A stretch of DNA of 39,269 bases from Porphyromonas sp. (GCF_030529325.1 NZ_JAUMXC010000018.1:1-39269); one strand, 5' to 3'; positions 8,152 to 16,223 are shown, numbered from the stretch's first letter. The notes: generated from the letters alone by a model not told the origin. Program-made: numbers and translations.

Positions 8152-9186
8152 ATGCACGATCGATCGATATCTCATACGGACTTTAGGACGCAAAGTCCAT
8201 TGGTAGTCTTTGGAGCAACAGGCTTACTTGGTAGCCAATTAGTTTTCATGGCCTGCATGGATAGGTTTTCACCTCATCTCATTTTGCATGGCTCACACCT
8301 GCCTCGTCTTGAGGGGCTGATGGCCGAGATTGTGGAGGCCGGATTTCCGGATATTCAGATTACTATTACCACAGATACAGAAGAAGCATGTCGTCATGGT
8401 GGTTACTTTTTCTATTCTAGAAGTGTTCAGTCCGGTAAGCAGACGAGAGAAGAAATGTTACTTGATAACATGCCTGCAGCAAAGGAGACCGGACTGGCAT
8501 TGAAGGGGGTAAAGGACTCGGTCAAAAGAGTTGTCTGTGTTTCAAACCCTTCGGATATCATAGGGCTTGCTCTTTTGGTTCATAGTGGGTTGGAAGTTGA
8601 AAAGGTCTGTTCCATATCGGCTCTTGATACCTCCAGATACAGAAGAGCTCTGCGTGATGTCTTAAGGGTAAGAGATGAGGACCTCTCCGGGGTATACACT
8701 CTCGGCAGTCATGATATGTCTATGGCAGTAATGCGTGATACCGTACTTATTGGTGGTAAGAGTATAGATCAGCATATTGAGGATGGACTGATGACAGAAG
8801 AGAACTGGGAGGATATCCGACATCGAGTAATCAATGGAGGGCGTATGATCATCAAGAGACGAGGGCATACAGCTTATCAAAGTCCGGCATATCTAGGATA
8901 CAGGATGTTGATAGCAACAGATGATGCACCATTTACATACCCATCATCATGTTATCACAATTCGACTCTTTTTCCTCATTGCTTTATGTCTTTACCAACT
9001 TGTATCGATGATGGTGGTTGCCATCATCTGCCTTTGTCATATTCATCAAGAGATGTTGAAGCTCTATCAAATTCCTACAAGTCTATAAGTCTTCTGAGAG
9101 ATATTGCCATTGAGCATGGATATCTTTCACCATTAGATATGTGGGAGGATAGATTGCAGATAAAGACTGATGGGCTTATTCTGTGA
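8152..9186 (+). CDS. Divergent malate/lactate dehydrogenase-like protein
   Basis: This 344-residue protein is an NAD(P)-binding 2-hydroxyacid dehydrogenase homologue and a paralogue of the malate dehydrogenase at 24566-25567. The Rossmann motif GATGLLG is at residues 21-27. Asp159, Arg162 and His187 match the catalytic Asp152, Arg155 and His180 of the second copy at a constant offset of seven. The first arginine of the substrate loop (Arg86 in the paralogue) is Gln93 here, while the second is kept as Arg99. The acidic residue at the end of beta strand 2 (Asp39) is Gly47 here, so the coenzyme contact differs. A longer frame begins with TTG at 8107, but the ATG at 8152 better fits the family N-terminus. 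The catalytic triad argues for a working enzyme; the substrate is not predictable. Confidence 0.75.
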   Translation: MHDRSISHTDFRTQSPLVVFGATGLLGSQLVFMACMDRFSPHLILHGSHLPRLEGLMAEIVEAGFPDIQITITTDTEEACRHGGYFFYSRSVQSGKQTREEMLLDNMPAAKETGLALKGVKDSVKRVVCVSNPSDIIGLALLVHSGLEVEKVCSISALDTSRYRRALRDVLRVRDEDLSGVYTLGSHDMSMAVMRDTVLIGGKSIDQHIEDGLMTEENWEDIRHRVINGGRMIIKRRGHTAYQSPAYLGYRMLIATDDAPFTYPSSCYHNSTLFPHCFMSLPTCIDDGGCHHLPLSYSSRDVEALSNSYKSISLLRDIAIEHGYLSPLDMWEDRLQIKTDGLIL

Positions 9187-9218
9187 ACTTAGAGAGGGGA
9201 TATCTACCTCAATATTTT

Positions 9219-9226
9219 TATCTTTG
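9219..9226 (+). promoter_or_regulatory. -7 box for the NAD(P)HX repair gene
   Basis: TATCTTTG matches TAnnTTTG and lies 47 bp before the ATG, after the end of the dehydrogenase paralogue. Confidence 0.45.
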
Positions 9227-9272
9227 TCTCATTCAATGAAATATTAACGCTGAGATAGACAACTTCCGGGCC

Positions 9273-10808
9273 ATGTTGAAAATATACACTCAAGAACAAA
9301 TATTTAATCTCGAACAGTCTGCTACAAGTGCCAAAGGTAGTTATACCTCATTGGATCTTTGTGAGCAAATGAGTAATGCCTTCTGTGCACAGTTTCAGAG
9401 GGATTTCAAGGGAACGCACAGAATTATCATCTTTGCAGGGCCCGGAGCCAATGGTGCTCTTGCTTTGGCAATTGGACGTATTTTGTCCAATTTTGATCAT
9501 TCTATTGAGGCTATAGTGCTCAATCCATCAGGACTCCTTTCTGATGATTGTCTCATCAATCAAAGACGCCTTGCTCAGAATCAAACAAATGTCAATGTAA
9601 GAGAAGTAACGACGTCTTTTAATCCTCCTGTGATTCAGCCTGAAGATATTGTCATCGATGGAATGTGTGGGATAGAGATGAATATGCCTTTTGAGGGGGA
9701 TCTTGCCAATGTCGCTCGTTATATCAACAAGATCGCTAAGACAATATTGTCTGTAGATATCCCATCGGGCTTGATGCCGGAAGATAATACCCGTAACAAT
9801 ATGGATAATGTTATCAAGGCAACTTATACATACACTTTCCATGGACCTAAGTTGGCATTCTTATTATCGGATAATGCACCTTATGTAGGAGAGTGGAAGG
9901 TGATCAACATAGGCCTTGGTGACAATCAGCCGGATAAGCATACAAAGTATTATGTTTTCAGTTCTTCTGACATGGAAGAGATGCCAAGACGAGAAAAACA
10001 TACTTGCAAGTATGATTATGGCAGGGTTGCTCTCATTGCCGGTAGTCAGGGCATGATGGGGGCTGCGATCTTGGCTGGAAGAGCATGCATGCGCTCCGGA
10101 GTAGGCCATCTTACAATACATGTACCTGAGGAAACTCAACATATCATTCACACTGCACTCCCGGAGGCTGTTGTCTCTAGAGATAAGAGTAAAGAGTATT
10201 TCACTATGTTTGACAATGCTCACATGTATGATGCTATCGCAATAGGACCGGGGTTGGGACGAAATTTTGATTCTGCTGCAGCTTTGGAAGGTTTGTTGTG
10301 CTACTACAAAAAACCTATGGTCATAGATGCCGATGCGATACATTTGCTTGCGAGTAACAAGACCCTGATGGGTAAGCTTCCCGAAGATTCGATTTTGACC
10401 CCTCATCTTGGTGAATTTGAGGCTCTTGTCGGCCCTTCAAACAATGACTATGAACGACTCATGAAAGCTTCTCATATGGCAGTTGAGCATCGAGTCAATA
10501 TTATCCTTAAGGGGGCATACACTGCGATATGCTCCAAAAGTGGGCGAATTATCTTTAATACATCCGGTAATCCGGGCATGGCAACGGCCGGTACGGGAGA
10601 TGTCCTGACCGGTACGCTTTTGGCATTTCTTGGCAGAGGATATACACCACTTATAGCATCTCTTTTTGCTACGTTTATCAATGGGTATGCCGGAAATTTG
10701 TATGCCAATGACTTTTCTGAGGAAAGCCTTATAGCAAGCGATATCATAGATTATCTGCCCAAGGTGTTTAAATATTTTAAATCTTCTGACAGTTTTTATG
10801 GTATGTGA
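9273..10808 (+). CDS. nnrD: Bifunctional NAD(P)H-hydrate repair enzyme (epimerase/dehydratase)
   Basis: This 511-residue protein joins a YjeF N-terminal epimerase-type domain (about residues 1-220) to an ADP-dependent dehydratase domain (about 230-505). The pair repairs hydrated NADH and NADPH in the cytoplasm. The dehydratase half is intact: IAGSQGMMGAAILAGRACMR, AIGPGLGR, DADAIHLL, LTPHLGEF and GTGDVLTG with Asp443. The epimerase half keeps VDIPSGL but has lost the diagnostic glycine/asparagine/aspartate loop: the usual GPGNNGGD reads GPGANGAL at residues 56-63, so the Asp is Leu63 and the first Asn is Ala59. The dehydratase should therefore work, while epimerase activity is doubtful. It is downstream of the dehydrogenase paralogue but has its own -7 box. 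Confidence 0.85.
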   Translation: MLKIYTQEQIFNLEQSATSAKGSYTSLDLCEQMSNAFCAQFQRDFKGTHRIIIFAGPGANGALALAIGRILSNFDHSIEAIVLNPSGLLSDDCLINQRRLAQNQTNVNVREVTTSFNPPVIQPEDIVIDGMCGIEMNMPFEGDLANVARYINKIAKTILSVDIPSGLMPEDNTRNNMDNVIKATYTYTFHGPKLAFLLSDNAPYVGEWKVINIGLGDNQPDKHTKYYVFSSSDMEEMPRREKHTCKYDYGRVALIAGSQGMMGAAILAGRACMRSGVGHLTIHVPEETQHIIHTALPEAVVSRDKSKEYFTMFDNAHMYDAIAIGPGLGRNFDSAAALEGLLCYYKKPMVIDADAIHLLASNKTLMGKLPEDSILTPHLGEFEALVGPSNNDYERLMKASHMAVEHRVNIILKGAYTAICSKSGRIIFNTSGNPGMATAGTGDVLTGTLLAFLGRGYTPLIASLFATFINGYAGNLYANDFSEESLIASDIIDYLPKVFKYFKSSDSFYGM

Positions 10809-10826
10809 TTCGTGATTTTTTTGTAC

Positions 10827-10847
10827 ATTGTATTCTTGAAATACAAT
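10827..10847. other. 8-bp inverted repeat upstream of the START-like gene
   Basis: ATTGTATT, a 5-base spacer and AATACAAT form a perfect palindrome between the NAD(P)HX repair gene and the next start codon. There is no T-run beyond 2-3 bases, so an operator or promoter structure is as likely as a terminator. Confidence 0.35.
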
Positions 10848-10872
10848 TTGACATATATTAGTGCGACAAGCC

Positions 10873-11271
10873 ATGAATACAAGAAATAATAGAATTGGAC
10901 ACCAAGACGAGTATGTACTCAATAGGGCATCTGTCCGGAGTGTTTGGAACCAGATAACAACTTCAAAAGGTTTATCGGAATGGTTTGCTCCTAATGTCCG
11001 TATTGATAGCAAGAATATCTATGTTGAGTGGGATAAGTTGGGGGATCGCCGCGATGGTACGATTACCGAAATAGAGAAAGATAAACTTATCAAATGGGTT
11101 TGGAATGATGACAAAAACTCGTACTTATCCATAGAGATTGTAAAGACCGAACTAACCTCAACAGTTTCAATACTTGTCGATGATCATGACGTTGGTATGG
11201 ATCCTCTGACATTGGAACAGTTATGGGAAAGGCATATAGAGGAGTTGCGTCATAGCCTAGGTATAGAGTAG
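10873..11271 (+). CDS. START-like/SRPBCC domain protein
   Basis: This 132-residue soluble protein (start taken at the ATG at 10873; an in-frame GTG lies at 10861) resembles the conserved Bacteroidota START-like proteins of the AHSA1/SRPBCC fold. Features include the opening EYVLNRASVRSVWNQI, the GLSEWFAP segment in the first third, the WDKLGDRRDGTI strand pair and the closing LWERHIEELRHSLG helix. Such folds bind hydrophobic ligands or assist folding, but no ligand is known to me for this subgroup. It is short for an SRPBCC protein but complete, with the C-terminal helix present. Confidence 0.7.
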   Translation: MNTRNNRIGHQDEYVLNRASVRSVWNQITTSKGLSEWFAPNVRIDSKNIYVEWDKLGDRRDGTITEIEKDKLIKWVWNDDKNSYLSIEIVKTELTSTVSILVDDHDVGMDPLTLEQLWERHIEELRHSLGIE

Positions 11272-11412
11272 GGGACTTCTCGGTAAATGACATAGAGATA
11301 AGATTTCCTCGTGGAGTTGGCGATTTGCTTTATTTTTATTTGAGTGGCTCTCGCTTTCTTAAGCCTTTTATTCAAAAGGATCTCTTAAAATGATCTAATG
11401 TTCATTTAACTC

Positions 11413-11443
11413 TTTCGGATTATAAAAATTATTGCTACCTTTG
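11413..11443 (+). promoter_or_regulatory. Promoter of the rubredoxin gene
   Basis: TACCTTTG at 11436-11443 matches TAnnTTTG, with TTTC at 11413-11416 (one mismatch to TTTG) 19 bp upstream. The start codon is 77 bp downstream. The stretch 11272-11412 contains no gene I can support. Confidence 0.6.
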
Positions 11444-11520
11444 GATTCCAAATGCGAGGCTATGTGTAAATGTCCTTGCAGTCGCTGAATATATTACTAA
11501 TCTATAAGACTTAACTGAAA

Positions 11521-11685
11521 ATGAAGAAATGGCTATGTGAACCATGTGGTTGGATCTATGATCCGGCTGAAGGCGATCCCGATGGTGGTATCGCTCCGGG
11601 TACTGCGTTTGAAGATATCCCAGATGATTGGGTATGCCCAGTCTGTGGCGCAGGTAAGGAAGACTTTACTCTTGTTGAAGAGTAA
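11521..11685 (+). CDS. rub: Rubredoxin
   Basis: This 54-residue protein is a small electron carrier with a mononuclear Fe(Cys)4 site. The two cysteine pairs are C6-x2-C9 ([10 protein letters not shown]) and C39-x2-C42 ([11 protein letters not shown]), with the conserved [20 protein letters not shown] stretch between them. Length and spacing are exactly those of the family. In an anaerobe it probably passes electrons to a superoxide reductase, rubrerythrin or rubredoxin oxidoreductase; no such partner is in this window. It is monocistronic, with a good promoter and a strong terminator. Confidence 0.97.
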   Translation: MKKWLCEPCGWIYDPAEGDPDGGIAPGTAFEDIPDDWVCPVCGAGKEDFTLVEE

Positions 11686-11723
11686 GACTTCCCGTTCTGA
11701 CATGGATCAGGAATAATTAAGAG

Positions 11724-11757
11724 AGTCTCTGCAGTCTGATCTGCAGAGACTTTTTTA
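11724..11757 (+). terminator. Terminator of the rubredoxin gene
   Basis: AGTCTCTGCAG pairs perfectly with its reverse complement around a 6-base loop, followed by six T. Confidence 0.93.
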
Positions 11758-11844
11758 GTTCAATTTTGTTAGAACTGATTCTATTTTCTTCGATCTTCTA
11801 ATTTGAAACTTCATCTGAGTAGAAATATATAAAATAAAATCTTT

Positions 11845-12471
11845 ATGATAAAGAACCTGCTTTTTGACCTTGGAGGAGTATTTATACGCCTCACAAGAGA
11901 AAAGAGTGTGAGACATTTTGAAGCACTTGGTATTCATGATGCTGAGGATATGTTGGATCCTTATTGTCAGTCAGGTCTATTTCTCGATCTTGAACTAGGA
12001 AAGTATGACGCAGTGACTTTTGCAGAGAAATTGTCCGAAGTTTATCAACTTGATATTTCAGAAGGGGATGTATCTCGAGCTTTATTAGACTTTGTTAGGG
12101 ATGTTCATCCATACAAATTTGACTTTATTGCAAATGAATTACCTAGTGATATCAGGCTTTTCTTAATCTCTAATACCAATGATTATGTATACAGGTGGGC
12201 AAATACTTCTGATTTTTTGCCCAATGGACGTAAACTAAATTCTTATTTCGAAAAAGTTTATGCTTCATGCCGGCTTGGTATGTGTAAGCCTGATATACAA
12301 CTCTTTCAGTATATCATCGCGGACGCGGGTATAGATCCGACGGAAACTCTCTTCATAGATGACGGCCCAAATAATGTGAACATTGCCAAGTCAATGGGAT
12401 TTCTTACTTATTGTCCTGAGAATGGTGAAGATTGGACTCCGGTCTTACGTAAAATGTTGTTAGAACAATAA
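11845..12471 (+). CDS. HAD-superfamily hydrolase (YihX-like)
   Basis: This 208-residue cytoplasmic phosphatase has the four HAD motifs: FDLGGVFI at residues 6-13 (Asp nucleophile), LISNTND near 110, the lysine in GMCKPDIQLF near 150 and LFIDDGPNNV near 170. The FDLGGV start and the small alpha-helical cap between motifs I and II resemble the YihX/epoxide hydrolase-N group that hydrolyses small sugar phosphates; the substrate is unknown. It is followed after six bases by the YigZ gene and is probably co-transcribed. Confidence 0.85.
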   Translation: MIKNLLFDLGGVFIRLTREKSVRHFEALGIHDAEDMLDPYCQSGLFLDLELGKYDAVTFAEKLSEVYQLDISEGDVSRALLDFVRDVHPYKFDFIANELPSDIRLFLISNTNDYVYRWANTSDFLPNGRKLNSYFEKVYASCRLGMCKPDIQLFQYIIADAGIDPTETLFIDDGPNNVNIAKSMGFLTYCPENGEDWTPVLRKMLLEQ

Positions 12472-12477
12472 ATAGAT

Positions 12478-13104
12478 ATGACTGTACCTGTGTATTCCTA
12501 TAAGACAATATTGGCACCTTCTTCTGGAAGCTATACTGAAAAGAGAAGTAAATTTATTGCTTTTGCATTTCCGATATCTACCCCTGAGGAGGCAATGATG
12601 CACATAGACTCTATTCGTAAAGAGTATTATGATGCAAGGCACGTTTGCTGGGCATATGTTTGTGGAAGGAAGATTAGGGTAGAGCGTCTTAATGATGACG
12701 GAGAACCTTCGTCAACTGCCGGAAAACCAATTTTGGGGCAAATACACAGCCGGGAGCTAACAAACACTTTGGTTGTAGTTATTCGTTATTTTGGAGGGGT
12801 TAAGCTGGGGACAGGAGGGCTCATTCAGGCGTATAAAGCGGCTGCTCAAGAAGCTCTCAGTATGGCAGAGATTATAGAACATGATCTGATGACCAGATAT
12901 ATCCTAAAGTTTGATTTTGATCTTATAAATCCCGTGATGATGCTCTTACGCAATCATGGTGCAATCACTGTTGATAGCGATACAGATGTCAATGGGTATT
13001 TATGGACTATAGATGTCCTCAATAGAGGAGCTACCCAGTTTGAGATAGAGGCAGCTATGCTTTATAAACTCAAAGTAGAGAAAATAGAAGAAGAGGAAGA
13101 TTGA
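12478..13104 (+). CDS. YigZ/IMPACT family protein
   Basis: This 208-residue protein belongs to the UPF0029/IMPACT family. The N-terminal half carries the signature region: SKFIAFAFPIS, then ARHVCWAYVCG, NDDGEPSSTAGKPIL and VVVIRYFGGVKLGTGGLIQAY, typical of YigZ. The C-terminal half (about 130-208) is the second, EF-G domain V-like segment. Eukaryotic IMPACT regulates Gcn2; bacterial YigZ has been linked to ribosome or RNA handling, but its function is not settled. The last residues are an acidic tail (KIEEEED) whose codons pair with those of the convergent S4 gene in a 17-bp stem. Confidence 0.88.
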   Translation: MTVPVYSYKTILAPSSGSYTEKRSKFIAFAFPISTPEEAMMHIDSIRKEYYDARHVCWAYVCGRKIRVERLNDDGEPSSTAGKPILGQIHSRELTNTLVVVIRYFGGVKLGTGGLIQAYKAAAQEALSMAEIIEHDLMTRYILKFDFDLINPVMMLLRNHGAITVDSDTDVNGYLWTIDVLNRGATQFEIEAAMLYKLKVEKIEEEED

Positions 13105-13128
13105 TATATTGATCAATCTTCCTCTTCT
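13089..13128. terminator. Candidate bidirectional hairpin at the convergent junction
   Basis: Bases 13089-13105 are a perfect 17-bp reverse complement of 13112-13128 around a 6-base loop. The stem is built from the codons for the acidic tails of the two facing genes. A T-rich tract follows it on the minus strand but not the plus strand, so termination efficiency on the plus side is uncertain. Confidence 0.6.
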
Positions 13129-13535
13129 GTTTCGTCATCGCTCCACCAGTCATAGAAGTCATCTGGAGTGATAAATTGTTCGAGTTCTCTACGCTCTTTT
13201 TTGGTAGGGCGGCCTGTCCCTTTTGCCCTATCAATAAAACCGGTCAATTTTTGAAGTTCCAAGGTTTCATATTCTTCAGGAGGTGTCACGTTTTTCAGAT
13301 ATTCAGGGACGAGTTTTGCCCCCATTCTGTTTTGCGTCAGTGCTAGAACTTCAAATGATAGCGTTATAGGAGGTTTCTTTACTTTTACTATGTCTCCCAC
13401 TTTTATCATCATCGATGGTTTGACCGCAATGTCTCGCACAAATATGCGACCCTTCTTGCACGCATCCGCTGCAATAGATCTGGTTTTAAATAATCGAGTG
13501 GCCCAAAGCCACTTGTCAATTCTTACCTCATTCAT
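13113..13535 (-). CDS. hslR: S4-domain RNA-binding protein (Hsp15-like)
   Basis: This 140-residue protein starts directly with an S4 fold: [32 protein letters not shown], a pattern of the ribosome-associated heat-shock protein Hsp15, which rescues stalled 50S subunits carrying peptidyl-tRNA. The C-terminal part is basic and then acidic (DETEEED). Its start overlaps the end of pth by eight bases, so the two are probably translationally coupled. Pairing an Hsp15-like protein with peptidyl-tRNA hydrolase makes functional sense, since both deal with blocked peptidyl-tRNA. The gene symbol follows the E. coli protein and is by similarity. Confidence 0.8.
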   Translation of the reverse strand: MNEVRIDKWLWATRLFKTRSIAADACKKGRIFVRDIAVKPSMMIKVGDIVKVKKPPITLSFEVLALTQNRMGAKLVPEYLKNVTPPEEYETLELQKLTGFIDRAKGTGRPTKKERRELEQFITPDDFYDWWSDDETEEED

Positions 13536-14139
13536 TATTTTGCGTAGATACAGGGGCCTTTCTCAGGCTTTTCTTATTGAAGGTATTCATTGTAATTGCC
13601 GGACCTGCAAGACAAAATGAGTGTATAATTTTAGTCGTTTCGTCGCAAATCATTGGTATTTCATCTTCTTCCTCTATAGTAAAAGGAGAAAGCACAAAAT
13701 CAACTTGTCCTCCCTTGTGAAAATCAGAACCTATGCCAAACCTCAAACGGGAATAATTTTCTGTGCCGAGCGTTGCTGAGATGTGTTTAAGACCATTGTG
13801 TCCGCCAGCACTCCCTTTTGTTTTTAGTCTTAATGTACCGAAAGGTAGGGCTAGTTCATCAACCACAACAAGGAGGTTTTCAAGAGCAATATTCTCTTTT
13901 TCCATCCAATATCTAACAGCATTTCCGCTTAGGTTCATATAGGTAGATGGTTTGAGGAGTATCAGCTCCTTATTCTTCAATCTCATGCGAGCTGTGGCTC
14001 CATACCTGCCATCAGAGAATGCCGGAATACCATCGGGATGTAGGTAATTTACCACTCGAAAACCGATATTATGGCGAGTCCCATTATATTCCTCTCCGAT
14101 ATTTCCCAAGCCCACAATAAGGTATTTATTATTGTTCAT
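13528..14139 (-). CDS. pth: Peptidyl-tRNA hydrolase
   Basis: This 203-residue enzyme cleaves the ester bond of peptidyl-tRNA released from stalled ribosomes. Conserved motifs are [18 protein letters not shown] (catalytic His in the RHN), [22 protein letters not shown] with the catalytic Asp, and [12 protein letters not shown] with the conserved Asn. It is of family length. Its start overlaps the DUF3109 gene end by 11 bases and its end overlaps the S4 gene start by eight, a tightly packed leftward operon. Confidence 0.95.
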   Translation of the reverse strand: MNNNKYLIVGLGNIGEEYNGTRHNIGFRVVNYLHPDGIPAFSDGRYGATARMRLKNKELILLKPSTYMNLSGNAVRYWMEKENIALENLLVVVDELALPFGTLRLKTKGSAGGHNGLKHISATLGTENYSRLRFGIGSDFHKGGQVDFVLSPFTIEEEDEIPMICDETTKIIHSFCLAGPAITMNTFNKKSLRKAPVSTQNNE

Positions 14140-14740
14140 GATGCTTTTGTTTCCTTTCTATATCAGCTAAGTACCTTTCGGTTTCAATTTCTAACTTTCT
14201 GAACCACTCTTCTCCAAAGGCTCTTATTAAAGGATCTTTGACAAATTCGTAGAGTCTTATTCCAAGCTTCTTTCCCAATTCCCTTGCAGGTTCACATATT
14301 GGTTTCCAGCGATGGTAATTGACTGCAATAAAGTCCTTATATTTCGTCAGTCGGATAGGGTATAGATGGCATGATATGGGTTTGTAGAAAATATTATTAT
14401 TATTTCCTTCATTATACTCTTTTTCAAATGCACACCTGCAACTTCCATCTTTTTCTATGCAAGTAAAAACACACTCTCCACCACGTATGATGTTAGTTAC
14501 AAGATCTCCATCACCATCATAATACATTAAGCCATGCTGCCCAATATATTCTTTATTTTTTTCTGGTAGAAGGTGTTCTATTAGGGGATAAGCCTGGCAG
14601 ATTAGATCCTTTTCTACATCAAGAAGTGGTGCCCCCGATTCTCCTTCAATACAACAAGCCCCTTTACACTTTTCCAAATCACAACAGAAAAAGGTTTCTA
14701 TGATTTCGGTGCTGACTATCGTATCATCTATCTCTATCAT
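14129..14740 (-). CDS. DUF3109 family protein, cysteine-rich
   Basis: This 203-residue protein matches the DUF3109 family, related to YkgJ-type cysteine-cluster proteins. An N-terminal cluster [20 protein letters not shown] at residues 17-36 and further cysteines around residues 90-125 (GECVFTC, GSCRCAF, ISCHLYP) are likely metal ligands. The biochemical function is unknown to me. It is directly upstream of pth with overlapping coding sequence and is conserved in Bacteroidota near ribosome-related genes. Confidence 0.8.
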   Translation of the reverse strand: MIEIDDTIVSTEIIETFFCCDLEKCKGACCIEGESGAPLLDVEKDLICQAYPLIEHLLPEKNKEYIGQHGLMYYDGDGDLVTNIIRGGECVFTCIEKDGSCRCAFEKEYNEGNNNNIFYKPISCHLYPIRLTKYKDFIAVNYHRWKPICEPARELGKKLGIRLYEFVKDPLIRAFGEEWFRKLEIETERYLADIERKQKHHEQ

Positions 14741-14765
14741 TGCTAATCAATACAACCGTAGGGGA

Positions 14766-14813
14766 TAAAAAAGAGAGTCAAGGACAGACTTGGTTATGCC
14801 TCTTGACTCCCTC
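14766..14813 (-). terminator. Terminator after the L25 gene
   Basis: On the minus strand GAGTCAAG at 14802-14809 pairs with its partner at 14775-14782, followed by a run of six T. It separates the L25 gene from the DUF3109-pth-S4 group. Confidence 0.75.
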
Positions 14814-14862
14814 TGGTTTTTATATTACTGTCTGCTCTTTTCCTGAACTATGAGCAATAAGA

Positions 14863-15474
14863 TTATTCTTCGTCTTCTGTTTCTTCCTCGTCATCACCAC
14901 CTTGAGCCGCCTTAGCAGCAGCTCCACGAGCGGCACGAGTAAGACGTACTGCAGCTACTACAGCATTCTTCGCGTTGAGAAGTTCAATGTTATCAAAGCT
15001 AAGCGATCCGACTTGGATAGTCTTACCTAATCCTAATTTTGATACGTCAATTGTTAGCTTTTCAGGAACATTATTGTAAAGAGCTTTGACCTTAAGTTTA
15101 CGCATATCAAGGCTGAGCTTACCCCCTGCACGAACACCGACAGCATGACCTTCAAGAACAACAGGAACCTCAATGATGATAGGCTTGTCTTCTTTGACTT
15201 CAAGGAAATCTATGTGAAGAATCTTGTCTGTTACCGGATGAAACTGTATGTCTTGGAGAATGCAAGTCTTTTTTCCTCCTGCAAGAGACATCTCAACAAG
15301 ATAGATATCTGGAGTATAGATAAGTTTACGTACAGCATCCTGAGATACAGTGATTGAAAGATTCTCCTCGAGTCCATAAAGAACAGCAGGGATAAGTTCT
15401 TGTTTTCTTAGAGCTTTTGAGCCCTTTTTTCCGATTTCTTTACGAACTTCGGCGTTAAGTTGAAATGTCTTCAT
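14863..15474 (-). CDS. rplY: 50S ribosomal protein L25/general stress protein Ctc
   Basis: This 203-residue protein is the long CTC form of L25: an N-terminal 5S rRNA-binding domain (about residues 1-90, starting KTFQLNAEVRKEIGKKGSKA) followed by the TL5/C-terminal beta domain. It ends in an acidic tail (DDEEETEDEE) common in Bacteroidota copies. A -7 box at 15556 and the terminator at 14766 make it a single-gene unit. The MITE at 15604-15748 lies just upstream of that promoter. Confidence 0.95.
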   Translation of the reverse strand: MKTFQLNAEVRKEIGKKGSKALRKQELIPAVLYGLEENLSITVSQDAVRKLIYTPDIYLVEMSLAGGKKTCILQDIQFHPVTDKILHIDFLEVKEDKPIIIEVPVVLEGHAVGVRAGGKLSLDMRKLKVKALYNNVPEKLTIDVSKLGLGKTIQVGSLSFDNIELLNAKNAVVAAVRLTRAARGAAAKAAQGGDDEEETEDEE

Positions 15475-15555
15475 TGTAGTTTTTTGTTTGTGTTACTCAA
15501 AATTAGCCTCTTCACTAATCTCCCATCACACGATAGGGCTTTTGAAAAAGCATCA

Positions 15556-15584
15556 CAAAGGTACTAAAAAAAATCATATTCAAA
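15556..15584 (-). promoter_or_regulatory. Promoter of the L25 gene
   Basis: On the minus strand TACCTTTG at 15556-15563 matches TAnnTTTG, with TTTG at 15581-15584 17 bp upstream. The MITE target duplication starts at 15596, only 12 bases beyond the -33 element. Confidence 0.5.
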
Positions 15585-15603
15585 ATAAAGCCCCTTTGCT
15601 CCA

Positions 15604-15748
15604 CAGGGCAACCGCATCAAAATGTAAGTGCGTGATTATCAATCATAGTTTTGAGTGCATTCTTTATCTTTGAATATAATCATCAAAATGCAATCATTTG
15701 AAAATTAGCAACTTGTATTTTATCGATATTTTTGATGCGGTTGCCCTG
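15604..15748. mobile_element. MITE-like element, 145 bp, with 19-bp terminal inverted repeats and 8-bp target duplication
   Basis: The ends are a perfect 19-bp inverted pair: CAGGGCAACCGCATCAAAA at 15604-15622 and its reverse complement at 15730-15748. The element is flanked on both sides by the direct repeat TTGCTCCA (15596-15603 and 15749-15756). There is no coding region inside. The 8-bp duplication and CAGGG ends fit a non-autonomous derivative of an ISAs1-type element, but that assignment is from memory and unverified. A TATCTTTG box (15665-15672) in the element could act as an outward promoter. It sits two bases after the stop codon of the Spy-like gene and next to the L25 promoter. Confidence 0.88.
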
Positions 15749-15757
15749 TTGCTCCAA

Positions 15758-16219
15758 TTATTTATGATCTCTTCTCTTATCCGGGCTCTTTAGCTTGCTA
15801 TAAAAGTGTTTTATGGCCACATAGGTATAATAACTTTTTTCGGGGGTAAAGTTTTTCTGAATTTCCAATACTAACTCCTCATTTATAAGCATTTGATTAC
15901 GCTCAAGATCTATTAGTTGTCGAAGTTTTTGACTGTATTTGTCTTCCGTCGGATTATTTTCGGCTTTTATAGATTTGTGTATTTCTACTATTTGAGCCCA
16001 TATTTTAAACTTTTTGGTGTCATTTGTTTGAAGTATCTCACTGAGTTTTTGAATTTCGTTCTCATCGAGTGAAACCTGAGATTTAATATGTTTTATTCTC
16101 TCCGAACGAAATCTCTCGATTCTCTCTTTTGCTTTACCATTGTCTCCTACCATGATTTGAGCTTTCATGGGGGTAATAAAGAATCCAAGAAATAGTATGA
16201 GAAGAAGTTTGTGTACCAT
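15758..16219 (-). CDS. Secreted Spy/CpxP-like helical protein
   Basis: This 153-residue protein has an N-terminal signal peptide (hydrophobic residues 4-16, MKAQ cleavage region), then an almost entirely helical, charged body of alternating K/E/R segments with no cysteines. This architecture, together with the ECF sigma factor and single-TM protein upstream, resembles periplasmic Spy, CpxP and CnrX stress sensors, although the LTxxQ motif is not clear here (nearest is LSEILQT). It is the last gene of the leftward sigma operon. It ends two bases before a MITE target duplication, so the insertion did not damage the coding sequence. Confidence 0.6.
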   Translation of the reverse strand: MVHKLLLILFLGFFITPMKAQIMVGDNGKAKERIERFRSERIKHIKSQVSLDENEIQKLSEILQTNDTKKFKIWAQIVEIHKSIKAENNPTEDKYSQKLRQLIDLERNQMLINEELVLEIQKNFTPEKSYYTYVAIKHFYSKLKSPDKRRDHK

Positions 16220-16223
16220 AATT

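Noticed and set aside
11755-11937. 60-residue minus-strand ORF upstream of the HAD gene
   Set aside because: It overlaps the start of a clear HAD phosphatase on the other strand and the rubredoxin terminator; no family resemblance.
15488-15673. 61-residue plus-strand ORF across the left MITE end
   Set aside because: It crosses the target duplication and terminal repeat of a recent insertion, so it is a chance frame.
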